Assembly: GCA_035495435.1 (NCBI GenBank) | Contig: DATJFV010000038.1 | Span: forward strand, 1-27,474 | DNA length: 27,474 nucleotides | Reading direction: 5' to 3' | DNA from: JBDSKH01 sp035495435 | GTDB taxonomy: Bacteria; Actinomycetota; Actinomycetes; Actinomycetales; Microbacteriaceae | Part shown: positions 6,132-13,357 of the stretch, piece by piece | Layout: every line of letters begins with the position of its first letter | Position numbering within the stretch: the stretch's first letter is position 1 | Translations under genes and position numbers: made by a program | The notes under the pieces: model-generated | Database searches by the model: none | What the model saw: the letters and a program-made list of their open reading frames with translations, nothing else | Told to the model about the DNA's origin: nothing

Positions 6132-6545
6132 CGACTCGAAGTCGATCCCGTCGTCGGGGTCGTCACCGTGATCGTCATCCAGATCGTGGTCGTCGTCCTC
6201 GTCGTCGTCCTCGAGCACCGTCTCATCCGGTTGGCCCGCGGCCGCCTGCGCGGCCCGGTACTCCTCCAGCCGCTCCGACCACGGCACCCAGTCGGGTGCG
6301 AGCAGGGCGCCATCGCCCGGCATCAGCTCGGTTTCGAGCACCGTCGGCTGCGCGCCGTCGATCTCGGCCACGCTGACCGTCCAGTGCCAGCCGGGGTAGC
6401 CGACCATCGTCGCCTGGAACAGCAGGGTGAAGACCCCGTCGGCTTCGGCCGTCTCGCTCAGCAGGTCGCCGAAGGTACCGGCCGCCGCGATCTCGCCCAG
6501 TGCCTCACGTGCTGCCTGCTCGCGCTCGGCGGCGGTCACCGTCAC
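5982..6545 (-). CDS. DUF3027 family protein with long acidic tail
   Basis: This 187-aa protein has a conserved N-terminal part (residues about 1-100) containing EADGVFTLLFQATMVGYPGWHW, VETELMPG-like TELMPGDGALLAPDWVPWSER and LEEYRAAQ, as in DUF3027. After residue 110 comes an Asp/Glu/His-rich low-complexity tail and a basic end with ARKNRRQKK. The GTG at 6545-6543 overlaps the TGA of the upstream cold-shock gene (GTGA), implying coupling. Function is unknown; coupling to a nucleic-acid-binding cold-shock protein suggests a related role (inference). The disordered tail is antisense to DUF2530 over 150 bp, so one gene's codons constrain the other's. Confidence 0.82.
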   Translation of the reverse strand: MTVTAAEREQAAREALGEIAAAGTFGDLLSETAEADGVFTLLFQATMVGYPGWHWTVSVAEIDGAQPTVLETELMPGDGALLAPDWVPWSERLEEYRAAQAAAGQPDETVLEDDDEDDDHDLDDDHGDDPDDGIDFESSDLLAVSEDEQHEPEGEAPESGPEPPAVPARKNRRQKKQQPAEGDEPQD

Positions 6546-6922
6546 GCGTCCAGGTCGTCCGCGACCTTGCGCAGCACCGCGGCGATCTTCGCCCCGTGGC
6601 TGCGGTCGGGGTAGCGCCCGCGACGCAGACCCGCGCCGATGCCGTCGAGCAGCTTCACCAGGTCTTCGACCACGATCGCCATGTCGTCCGCCGAGCGGCG
6701 GTTCAGCTTGCTGAGGCTGGGGGCGGGATCGAGCACGCGCACGCTGAGCGCCTGCGCGCCCTTCTTGCCGTCGGCGATGCCGAACTCGAGTCGGCTGCCC
6801 GACCGCACGGTGGCACCGGCGGGCAGCGCCGACGCGTGCAGGAACACCTCGGTGCCATCGTCGGAGGCGATGAACCCGAAGCCCTTCTCCTCGTCGTAGA
6901 ACTTGACCTTGCCGGTGGGCAT
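6542..6922 (-). CDS. Cold-shock domain protein with C-terminal extension
   Basis: Residues 1-65 are a cold-shock OB fold: MPTGKVKFYDEEKGFGFIAS with the RNP1-like KGFGFI, and EVFLHASAL as RNP2. It is followed by about 60 extra residues (LNRRSADDMAIVVEDLVKLLDGIG...VADDLDA) predicted helical, making 126 aa instead of the usual 67. It probably binds single-stranded RNA or DNA; the extension may oligomerise or recruit a partner. A GAAAGGG Shine-Dalgarno sequence precedes the ATG. It is coupled to DUF3027 by a GTGA overlap and divergent from the small membrane protein gene. Confidence 0.9.
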   Translation of the reverse strand: MPTGKVKFYDEEKGFGFIASDDGTEVFLHASALPAGATVRSGSRLEFGIADGKKGAQALSVRVLDPAPSLSKLNRRSADDMAIVVEDLVKLLDGIGAGLRRGRYPDRSHGAKIAAVLRKVADDLDA

Positions 6923-6965
6923 GTGCCGACCCTTTCGCTCGAGGCACCGGGCTGCGTACGCCGAC

Positions 6966-6971
6966 TACGCT
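6966..6971 (+). promoter_or_regulatory. Leaderless-type -10 element (TACGCT)
   Basis: TACGCT followed by 6 nt and the GTG at 6978. It decides the start of the small membrane protein: the longer upstream frame begins before this promoter, inside the divergent cold-shock gene. Confidence 0.5.
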
Positions 6972-6977
6972 GGGGGC

Positions 6978-7238
6978 GTGGCCGACAACACCCCGGTGCC
7001 CCTCAATCGTACCGAACGCGTCCTCGCGGGAATGATCGCGTCCGTCGGCGGCCTCTCCGTCATCTGCATCGTCGCCGTGATCGTCGCCGGGTTCGCCGCG
7101 GCCGACGTCAGCGGCGGCGCCTGGCCGGTCGTGCGGGTGCTGCCGGCCATCGGCCTGCCGATCGCCTTCGTGCTGATCATCGTGTTCGCGATCCTCAGCG
7201 TCGTCCGACGCCGGCGGATCGCCGATGGCAGCCGGTAG
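6978..7238 (+). CDS. Small membrane protein, two transmembrane helices
   Basis: From GTG 6978 the 86-aa product reads MADNTPVPLNRTERVLAGMI, with hydrophobic stretches at about residues 19-42 and 50-75 and a positively charged end (RRRRIADGSR). Both ends should be cytoplasmic. I recognise no named family, but it begins the three-gene run leading to the XPB-type helicase. The next gene's ATG overlaps its 3' end by 14 bp, so the two are probably cotranscribed. Confidence 0.7.
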   Translation: MADNTPVPLNRTERVLAGMIASVGGLSVICIVAVIVAGFAAADVSGGAWPVVRVLPAIGLPIAFVLIIVFAILSVVRRRRIADGSR

Positions 7239-9066
7239 CGGTTCGGTCCTCGGTCTCGCCGCACGGCTGCGCGGGCTCGATGACGAGGCCCTCGCGCGCC
7301 TGATCGCGACGCGCGGGATTCGCGAGCACGGCATCCGCGACTTCTTCGACCTGGCTGAGGCGCTGCTCGACCGTGCCTCGATCCAGACGGCGCTCGAGCG
7401 CCTCGACCGCGGCACCCTGGCGCTGCTCGCCTCGGCCGAGAACGCCCCGACCGCCGCCGAGCTGGCGCAGACGCTGGGGGCGGATGCCGCCGAAGTGAGC
7501 AGGCGCCTCGCCATCGCGCTCGAGGCGGGCCTCATCGCCGAAGAGTCCGGGCGCTACGCGCCCTGGGACGCCGTCGTGGAGCAGTTGCAGGCCTGGCCGG
7601 CGTTCGGCCTGCCCGCCGCCCCCGACCTGGTCTCGGGGTTGCCCCCCGCCGCGCTCGAGGTCGTCTCCGAATCGGACGCCCGCTTCGTCGACCGCGGCGC
7701 CGGTGACCGCGCCTTCGCCACCCTGTCGGCCGTGACCGAGCTGCTCTACGCGCTGCGCGCCGAACCCGCCCGCCGGCTCTCCCGCGGAGGGGTCGCCCTT
7801 CCCGACGCCCGCCGCCTCGCCGCCGCCGCGGGGATCGAGCCCGAGGCCGTCGAGCTGCTGCTCGACATCGCCGCCCGCGCCGGCCTGGCAGACGCCGGCA
7901 GCGAGTGGACCGCGTCCGTCGCGGCGACCGGGTGGCTGGAGTCGAGTCGGCTGGAGCGCTGGAGCGCTCTGGCGCGCGGGTGGCTCGAACGGCTGCCGCA
8001 CGAGCTGCACGAGCTGCTGCGCCAGCGCGCCCACACCGTCTGGGGTCAGGGCCTCGTCGACTACCTGGACTGGCTGTACCCGGCGGGCGGGGCGTGGATC
8101 CGTGAGCGCGCCGCGCAGGCGGCACGCGAGGCCGAGCAGCTGGGCATCACCGGCAGCTCCACCCCGAGCACGCCCGGCACCGCGCTGCTGCTCGCCGGCC
8201 CGGAGGCGGCGACCGCCGCGATGGCGCAGCTGCTGCCCGCCGAAGTCGACAAGGTGTACCTGCAACCCGACCTGAGCGTCATCGCGCCCGGTCCGCTCGA
8301 CGCCCGCATCGACGCGCGGCTGCGGGCGTTCGCCGAAACCGAGACGGCGGGGCTGGCGTCGTCGTACCGGGTGACCGGTTCCAGCGTGACGCGGGCCCTC
8401 ACCGCGGGTGAGACGGTGCCCGGCATCCGCGAGTTCCTCGCCTCGGTGTCGCTCACCGGCATCCCGCAGCCGCTGGACTACCTGCTGACCGACACGGCCG
8501 CCCGTTTCGGCACGCTGCGCGTCGGCGACCGGGATGACGGGGGCGCCTATGTGCGCTCGTCCGACGAGGCGTTGCTGGCGCAGCTGGCCGTCGACCCGAA
8601 CCTCGCCCCCCTCGCCCTGGAGCGGCTGCAGCCCGGCCGGGTCGAGTCGCGCTTCGACGCGATCACGCTCTACTGGACCCTCGCCGACGCACGCTACCCG
8701 GTCGTCGCCGAGGACGCCGCCGGGCAGGTGATCCCACTGCGCCGCGAACGCCGGGCCGGTGCCGCGTCGACGGCTGGGGACGACACCGCCGCGCTGCTCG
8801 TGCAGCGGGTACGGGCGGTGTCGACCCCCGAGGAGGACGGGACGGCGTGGCTGGGGCGGCAGCTGGAGCTGGCGATCCGCAACAAACTGACCGTCGTGGT
8901 GACCGTGCGGCTGCCCGACGATCGCACCGCCGAGTACGAGCTCGAGCCCGCGGCACTCGCCGGCGGGCGGCTGCGGGCACGCGACCGGCGGGCCGACATC
9001 GAGCGCACCCTGCCCCTGTCGTCGATCACCGCGGTGTCGAACCCGCCCACCCCGCCGGTTGAGTAG
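7225..9066 (+). CDS. Helicase-associated domain protein (XPB partner)
   Basis: This 613-aa protein belongs to the actinobacterial helicase-associated family (Helicase_C_3 type) usually encoded just before an XPB/Ssl2-like helicase. Visible features are LAARLRGLDDEALARLIATR at the N-terminus, a winged-helix-like block (LAQTLGADAAEVSRRLAIALEAGLI) and a central LPAEVDKVYLQPDLSVIAPGPLD block. The LQPDLSVIAPG strand is characteristic. No Walker motifs are present, so it is an accessory protein rather than an ATPase. The ATG at 7225 overlaps the previous gene. Its final codons (CCG CCG GTT GAG TAG) are part of a palindromic repeat, so the C-terminus PPVE is repeat-encoded. Confidence 0.85.
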   Translation: MAAGSGSVLGLAARLRGLDDEALARLIATRGIREHGIRDFFDLAEALLDRASIQTALERLDRGTLALLASAENAPTAAELAQTLGADAAEVSRRLAIALEAGLIAEESGRYAPWDAVVEQLQAWPAFGLPAAPDLVSGLPPAALEVVSESDARFVDRGAGDRAFATLSAVTELLYALRAEPARRLSRGGVALPDARRLAAAAGIEPEAVELLLDIAARAGLADAGSEWTASVAATGWLESSRLERWSALARGWLERLPHELHELLRQRAHTVWGQGLVDYLDWLYPAGGAWIRERAAQAAREAEQLGITGSSTPSTPGTALLLAGPEAATAAMAQLLPAEVDKVYLQPDLSVIAPGPLDARIDARLRAFAETETAGLASSYRVTGSSVTRALTAGETVPGIREFLASVSLTGIPQPLDYLLTDTAARFGTLRVGDRDDGGAYVRSSDEALLAQLAVDPNLAPLALERLQPGRVESRFDAITLYWTLADARYPVVAEDAAGQVIPLRRERRAGAASTAGDDTAALLVQRVRAVSTPEEDGTAWLGRQLELAIRNKLTVVVTVRLPDDRTAEYELEPAALAGGRLRARDRRADIERTLPLSSITAVSNPPTPPVE

Positions 9067-9126
9067 CGGCGAAGCCGCGTATCGAAACCCGGTGGTTGAG
9101 TAGCGGCGAAGCCGCGTATCGAAACC
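9053..9126 (-). repeat. Two tandem class-1 palindromic repeats at the helicase-associated gene 3' end
   Basis: Copies at 9053-9089 and 9094-9126 both read GGTTGAGTAGCGGC-GAA-GCCGCGTATCGAAACC on the plus strand, with CGCC preceding the first. The first supplies the TAG stop (9064-9066) of the upstream gene. Confidence 0.92.
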
Positions 9127-9143
9127 TCCGTCCCCCGGGCGCT

Positions 9144-9180
9144 GGTTTCGATACGGCGCTTCGCGCCTACTCAACCGGCG
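9144..9180 (+). repeat. Class-1 palindromic repeat, inverted relative to the preceding pair
   Basis: The element reads GGTTTCGATACGGCGC-TTC-GCGCCTACTCAACCGGCG; the stem GGCGC/GCGCC keeps pairing by changes on both sides relative to the neighbours. It is the one copy whose GGTTGAGTAG end does not face a gene 3' end; instead it lies 19 bp upstream of the helicase -10 box. Confidence 0.9.
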
Positions 9181-9198
9181 GGGTCTCCACACCGACGG

Positions 9199-9204
9199 TA
9201 GGCT
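9199..9204 (+). promoter_or_regulatory. -10 element (TAGGCT) of the XPB-like helicase gene
   Basis: TAGGCT lies 8 nt before the ATG at 9213 with no Shine-Dalgarno sequence, giving a leaderless or nearly leaderless transcript. It supports the 9213 start over an upstream frame that would run through the repeats. Confidence 0.5.
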
Positions 9205-9212
9205 GTCCTGTT

Positions 9213-10853
9213 ATGCCAGACGGCCCCCTGATCATCCAGAGCGACCGCACCGTGCTGCTCGAGGTCGCCCACCCGCAGGCCGACGACGCCCGGCACGAAC
9301 TCGCCATCTTCGCCGAACTCGAGCGCGCCCCCGAGCACGTGCACACCTACCGCATCACCCGGCTGGGGCTGTGGAACGCCCGCGCCGCCGGGCACACCGC
9401 CGAGCAGATGATCGACACCCTCGAGCGGTACGCGAAGTTCCCGGTGCCGCAGACGGTGTCCATCGACATCACCGAGACCGTCGGGCGATATGGCCGGCTG
9501 CGCATCGAACGCGACGATGCCGGCGAGCTCACCATCGCATCCGCCGACCCTGCGGTGCTGGCCGAGATCACCCGCAGCAGCAAGATCGGGCCGTTTCTCG
9601 GCATTCGACGCAGCAGCACCGAGTGGACCCTGCAGCCGTGGGCCCGCGGTCAGGTGAAGCAAGAGCTGCTGAAGCTCGGCTGGCCGGCCGAGGACCACGC
9701 CGGCTACACCCCCGGCACCCCGCACGACATCGACCTGGTGCAGGACGACTGGCATCTGCGCGACTACCAGCAGAAGGCGGTCGACAACTTCTTCGAGGGC
9801 GGTTCGGGGGTCGTCGTGCTGCCCTGCGGCGCCGGCAAGACCCTCGTCGGTGCGGGGGCGATGGCGAAGGCCGACACCACCACCCTGATCCTGGTCACGA
9901 ACACCGTCAGTGCACGGCAGTGGCGCTCCGAGCTGCTGAAACGCACCACCCTCACCGAGGACGAGATCGGCGAGTACTCGGGGCAGGTGAAAGAGGTCAA
10001 GCCGGTCACCATCGCCACGTACCAGATCCTGACGGCGAAGCGGAAAGGCGAGTTCGCGCACCTCGCGCTGCTCGACGCGCTCGACTGGGGCCTCATCGTC
10101 TACGACGAGGTGCACCTGCTGCCGGCGCCGGTGTTCAAGCTGACCGCCGAGCTGCAGGCGAGGCGTCGCCTCGGGTTGACCGCGACGCTGGTGCGCGAAG
10201 ACGGCCGCGAGTCGGATGTGTTCTCGCTCATCGGGCCCAAGCGGTTCGACGCCCCGTGGAAGGAGATCGAGGCGCAGGGCTTCATCTCCCCCGCCTCCTG
10301 CTACGAGGTGCGCATCGACCTGCCCGACGAGGAACGGCTCGAGTACGCGGCATCCGCCGACGACGAGCGCTACCGGCTTGCGGCGACCGCGCCGGCGAAG
10401 CTGCAGGTGGTGCGCGACCTGGTCGCCAAGCATGAGGGCGAGCGGATCCTCGTGATCGGTCAGTACCTCGACCAGATCGACGAACTCGCGGAAGCACTCG
10501 GGGCCCCGAAACTCACCGGCTCCACCCCGGTCGACGAACGTGAGCGGCTGTACGACGAGTTCCGCGACGGGCGCACCAAAGTGCTCGTGGTCAGCAAGGT
10601 CGCCAACTTCTCGGTCGACCTGCCCGAGGCGACCGTCGCCATCCAGGTGTCGGGGTCGTTCGGGTCGCGTCAGGAGGAGGCACAGCGCCTCGGGCGGCTG
10701 CTGCGCCCGAAGGAGTCGGGGCTGCCGGCCAACTTCTACACCCTCGTCGCCCGCGACACCGTGGATCAGGACTTCGCGCAGAACCGTCAGCGGTTCCTGG
10801 CCGAGCAGGGCTACTCGTACACGATCCTCGACGCCGACACCCTGGCAGCCTGA
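9213..10853 (+). CDS. XPB/Ssl2-like DEAD-box DNA helicase
   Basis: This 546-aa superfamily 2 helicase starts MPDGPLIIQSDRTVLLEVAH. An N-terminal damage-recognition-like domain (about 1-170) precedes motor domain 1 with RDYQQKAV (Q-like), Walker A PCGAGKT (204-210) and DEVH (298-301). The XPB-specific RED motif follows TATLV (residues 328-330). Motor domain 2 holds QVSGSFGSRQEEAQRLGRLLR (motif VI) and a C-terminal FLAEQGYSY block. Bacterial XPB homologues unwind DNA 3' to 5'; a repair role is plausible but unproven here. The ATG at 9213 is supported by conservation and the TAGGCT box; the longer frame is repeat-derived. The upstream helicase-associated protein is its likely partner. Confidence 0.95.
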   Translation: MPDGPLIIQSDRTVLLEVAHPQADDARHELAIFAELERAPEHVHTYRITRLGLWNARAAGHTAEQMIDTLERYAKFPVPQTVSIDITETVGRYGRLRIERDDAGELTIASADPAVLAEITRSSKIGPFLGIRRSSTEWTLQPWARGQVKQELLKLGWPAEDHAGYTPGTPHDIDLVQDDWHLRDYQQKAVDNFFEGGSGVVVLPCGAGKTLVGAGAMAKADTTTLILVTNTVSARQWRSELLKRTTLTEDEIGEYSGQVKEVKPVTIATYQILTAKRKGEFAHLALLDALDWGLIVYDEVHLLPAPVFKLTAELQARRRLGLTATLVREDGRESDVFSLIGPKRFDAPWKEIEAQGFISPASCYEVRIDLPDEERLEYAASADDERYRLAATAPAKLQVVRDLVAKHEGERILVIGQYLDQIDELAEALGAPKLTGSTPVDERERLYDEFRDGRTKVLVVSKVANFSVDLPEATVAIQVSGSFGSRQEEAQRLGRLLRPKESGLPANFYTLVARDTVDQDFAQNRQRFLAEQGYSYTILDADTLAA

Positions 10854-10870
10854 CGCCTGACGCGGGCCCT

Positions 10871-10907
10871 CGCCGGTTGAGTAGCGCCGAAGGCGCGTAT
10901 CGAAACC
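10871..10907 (-). repeat. Class-1 palindromic repeat after the helicase gene
   Basis: CGCCGGTTGAGTAGCGCC-GAA-GGCGCGTATCGAAACC lies 17 bp after the helicase stop, with GGTTGAGTAG nearest the gene. The stem GCGCC/GGCGC differs from that of the 9053 pair on both arms. Confidence 0.92.
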
Positions 10908-10946
10908 CCGCACCCGCCCGCACCCGCGCATGTCGCCGGCCGGCAC

Positions 10947-10952
10947 CACACT
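10947..10952 (+). promoter_or_regulatory. Weak leaderless-type -10 (CACACT)
   Basis: CACACT followed by 6 nt and the ATG at 10959. The first base departs from TANNNT, so this is the least certain of the series. Confidence 0.3.
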
Positions 10953-10958
10953 GATCCC

Positions 10959-11576
10959 ATGACCCATGTGCACTCCGACGTCGCCATCTCGCTCGACGGC
11001 TTCGTGGCCGGTCCCGATCAGGACCTCGAGTTTCCCCTCGGCCGCATCGGCGGCATCCAAGCACGCGACCTGATCCACGGCTGGGTGTTCTCCGACGACG
11101 GCGACAGCGCGGCCGAACTCGACGCGATCGTCGACGCCGGAGCGTTCATCATGGGGCGCAACATGTTCGGCCCCGGCCGCGGCGAATGGGACCTCGACTG
11201 GACCGGATGGTGGGGCGAGAACCCGCCGTACCACGGGCCGGTTTTCGTTCTCAGCCACCACCCGCGGCAGTCGGTGACGATGGAGGGCGGCACCACGTTC
11301 CACTTCGTCACCGACGGCATCGAGTCGGCGCTGCTCCAGGCGCGCGAGGCCGCGGGCGACCGAGGCATCTCGGTCGCGGGCGGGGCGTCGACGGTGAACC
11401 AGTTCCTCGCGGCGGGGCTGCTCGACGAACTGCGGCTGCACGTCGTACCGGTGACGCTGGGGGTCGGCGAGCGGTTGTTCGACGGGGTTCCGCCGCTGCG
11501 GTTGGAGCAGGTGTCGGCGCGCCAGGCGAACGGCGTGACGCACCTGGGCTACCGGGTGCTGGGGTTCGTGGGCTGA
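10959..11576 (+). CDS. Dihydrofolate reductase fold (RibD C-terminal type) reductase
   Basis: This 205-aa protein has the RibD_C/DHFR-like signature: VAISLDGFVAGPDQD near the N-terminus, IMGRNMFGPGRGEW, PVFVLSHHPRQSV and the NADPH-binding ISVAGGASTVNQFLAAGLLDEL. It ends with the family's HVVPVTLGVGERLF and GYRVLGFVG strands. It is predicted to be an NADPH-dependent cytoplasmic reductase; the natural substrate of these single-domain proteins is usually unknown. It is distinct in sequence from the second RibD-like protein at 11740-12462. A class-2 palindrome begins 10 bp after its stop. Confidence 0.88.
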   Translation: MTHVHSDVAISLDGFVAGPDQDLEFPLGRIGGIQARDLIHGWVFSDDGDSAAELDAIVDAGAFIMGRNMFGPGRGEWDLDWTGWWGENPPYHGPVFVLSHHPRQSVTMEGGTTFHFVTDGIESALLQAREAAGDRGISVAGGASTVNQFLAAGLLDELRLHVVPVTLGVGERLFDGVPPLRLEQVSARQANGVTHLGYRVLGFVG

Positions 11577-11586
11577 CAGGGCCGGC

Positions 11587-11620
11587 GATCGCGTGCCGGC
11601 GCAGCCGGTGTATCGAGATC
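11587..11620 (-). repeat. Diverged class-2 palindromic repeat
   Basis: GATCGCGTGCCGGC-GCA-GCCGGTGTATCGAGATC retains the GATC outer ends and TATCGAGATC side of the family, with stem CCGGC/GCCGG. It lies 10 bp after the reductase stop in the usual orientation. Confidence 0.65.
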
Positions 11621-11622
11621 CG

Positions 11623-11709
11623 GTGCACGATTCAGTCACTGCCGGATGCTGCGGCCGGGTTCAGGGGGCGCGCGTGCGCCGGGTGAGCGCGAACGACTGA
11701 ATCCTGCAC
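11623..11709. repeat. 87-bp element flanked by 15-bp inverted repeats
   Basis: GTGCACGATTCAGTC (11623-11637) and GACTGAATCCTGCAC (11695-11709) are inverted repeats with one mismatch around 57 bp of GC-rich DNA. The AT-richer ends stand out from the local composition. It carries no ORF. It could be a small non-autonomous mobile element or a large hairpin; no target-site duplication is obvious. Confidence 0.55.
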
Positions 11710-11712
11710 GAG

Positions 11713-11749
11713 GGTTTCGATACGCCGCTTCGCGGCTACTCAACCGGCG
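11713..11749 (+). repeat. Class-1 palindromic repeat overlapping the pyrimidine-reductase-like stop codon
   Basis: GGTTTCGATACGCCGC-TTC-GCGGCTACTCAACCGGCG. On the minus strand, its GCC GGT TGA codons form the end (AG and stop) of the gene at 11740-12462. Confidence 0.92.
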
Positions 11750-12462
11750 ATGTAGCGCAGGAGGAGCGTGGCTCCGGAGCGCAGCACCTCGGCGGGGCGC
11801 ATGCTGCGCGGCGGACTGTCACCCGTGGCGATGCGGCGGGCATCTCCGGCCTCGAGCGTGGGCGACAGGGTGAGGCTCAGTTCGTCGACGGCGTCCGCCG
11901 CGATGAAGTCGCCGAAGAGGGTGGGGCCGCCCTCGCACAGGATCCGCCGCAGACCGCGCTCGTGCAGAGCCGCGACCGCCAGCGCCGGGTCGACACGTGA
12001 CGACCCGGCGACCACCACATCCGCCACCTCGGCGAAGCGCGACCGCCCGGTCGAGCGCTGCGTCGTCAGCAGGATCGGCCGCACCGGCGCCCGCGTGAAG
12101 ATCGGCGACGCGGGATCGAGGTCGAGCGAGCGCGACACGATCGCGAACACCGGATGCTCGCCGCGCCCGTGCGCCATCCGCCACTCCACCGACGCATCGC
12201 CCACACGCAACGCGCCGTACCCCTCGTCGCGCACGGTGCCCGCGCCGACGACCACCACATCCGCCACCCGCCGCAGCAGCTCGAACATGCGCTCGTCGGC
12301 CGGAGTCCCGAGCCCGCCCGACAGCCCACCCCGGGTCGCGGCCCCGTCGATGCTGGCGACGAAGTTCAGCCGCACCGTCTCGTGATCGAGGGACGCCACC
12401 AGGGCGTCGTCGCTGAGGTGCTCGGCCGGGTCGGGCCAGAGACGATCGATGCGTGCGGTCAC
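11740..12462 (-). CDS. Pyrimidine reductase family protein (RibD C-terminal type)
   Basis: This 240-aa RibD_C-fold protein shows VRLNFVASIDGAATRGGLSG, LRRVADVVVVGAGTVRDEGY, HPVFAIVSRSLDLD and the NADPH-binding GLRRILCEGGPTLFGDFIAA. The family resembles 5-amino-6-(5-phosphoribosylamino)uracil reductase of riboflavin synthesis but lacks the RibD deaminase domain, so the true substrate is uncertain. The GTG at 12462-12460 overlaps the TGA of the upstream folP-like gene (GTGA), so both are probably translated from one mRNA and may act in linked pteridine chemistry (inference). The stop codon lies in a palindromic repeat. Confidence 0.88.
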   Translation of the reverse strand: MTARIDRLWPDPAEHLSDDALVASLDHETVRLNFVASIDGAATRGGLSGGLGTPADERMFELLRRVADVVVVGAGTVRDEGYGALRVGDASVEWRMAHGRGEHPVFAIVSRSLDLDPASPIFTRAPVRPILLTTQRSTGRSRFAEVADVVVAGSSRVDPALAVAALHERGLRRILCEGGPTLFGDFIAADAVDELSLTLSPTLEAGDARRIATGDSPPRSMRPAEVLRSGATLLLRYIAG

Positions 12463-13334
12463 ACGTTCGATTCCTGCGCGTTGTGCTCGACGCGCACCGG
12501 GGGCCGCAGCCCCAGAATCGCCTCGGTCATGCGCGCCGCGGCGACCGACTGCGGGATGTCGTGCATGCGCACCACGCGGGCGCCCTTCATGATGCAGACC
12601 ACCATCGCCGCGATGGAGCCCTCCAGCCGCTGCCCCTGCGGGGCGTCGATCGACTCGCCGATGAAGTCCTTGTTCGACACCGCGGCCAGAAGCGGCAGGC
12701 CGAGCACGCCGAACTCCTCGAATCGCCGGGTCAGCTCCAGCGTGTGCAGGGTGTTCTTGTCGAGGTCGTGGCCGGCGTCGACGATCAGCCGCGCGCGCGG
12801 GATGCCCGCCGCCTCGGCCCGCGCCACCCGGTCCTGAAGAAACAGGGTCACCTCGGCGACCACGTCGTCGTAGTGGGCCGGCGGCTTCTCGACGCGGGGC
12901 GGCCCGATGCTGTGGGTGATCACCAGGTGGGCATCGGATTCGGCGATGATGCCCCCCATCGCCTCATCTCCCAGCCCGGTGGTGTCGTTGATCACGTGGG
13001 CGCCGGCGGCGATGACCGCACGCGCCACCTCGGAGCGGTAAGTGTCGACCGAGATGATCACGTCGGACTGCGCCCGGATCGCCTCGACGACGGGTGCGAC
13101 CCGGTCGATCTCCTCCTGCACGCTCACCGCGGGGCCGCGGCCGAACGGCACGCCGCCGATGTCGATCCAGTCGGCACCGTCGGCGCGGGCGCGCAGCGCG
13201 GCCTGCACGGCCCGGTCGAGGGCGAACGTGGCGCCCTTGTCGTAGAACGAGTCGGGGGTGCGGTTGACGACCGCCATGACGGCGACCCGACCGCCTTCGG
13301 GCAGCACGCGGACGGGGTCGGTTGCTCGGGTCAT
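12459..13334 (-). CDS. folP: Dihydropteroate synthase homologue, FolP2 type
   Basis: This 291-aa TIM-barrel protein carries VMAVVNRTPDSFYDKGATFA, ADWIDIGGVPFGRG, VIISVDTYRS, VINDTTG, LIVDAGHDLDKNT and AAVSNKDFIGESID. True DHPS joins pterin pyrophosphate and p-aminobenzoate to make dihydropteroate. Here the usual DPGxGFxK is DAGHDLDK, and the Ser-Arg-Lys of the pterin/phosphate loop is Ser220-Asn221-Lys222. These features, recalled from mycobacterial FolP2, mark the paralogous branch for which DHPS activity is doubtful. The ATG at 13334-13332 is the natural start; a weak CAGAAT box lies 6 nt upstream. It is coupled to the reductase downstream by a GTGA overlap. Confidence 0.88.
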   Translation of the reverse strand: MTRATDPVRVLPEGGRVAVMAVVNRTPDSFYDKGATFALDRAVQAALRARADGADWIDIGGVPFGRGPAVSVQEEIDRVAPVVEAIRAQSDVIISVDTYRSEVARAVIAAGAHVINDTTGLGDEAMGGIIAESDAHLVITHSIGPPRVEKPPAHYDDVVAEVTLFLQDRVARAEAAGIPRARLIVDAGHDLDKNTLHTLELTRRFEEFGVLGLPLLAAVSNKDFIGESIDAPQGQRLEGSIAAMVVCIMKGARVVRMHDIPQSVAAARMTEAILGLRPPVRVEHNAQESNV

Positions 13335-13357
13335 ATGGTCATTCTGTCGCGCGAGGG

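Noticed and set aside
9171..11639. Very long minus-strand open frame (822 codons) across the helicase
   Set aside because: It is antisense to the helicase and reductase genes, has Arg/Gly/Val-biased composition and no recognisable domain.
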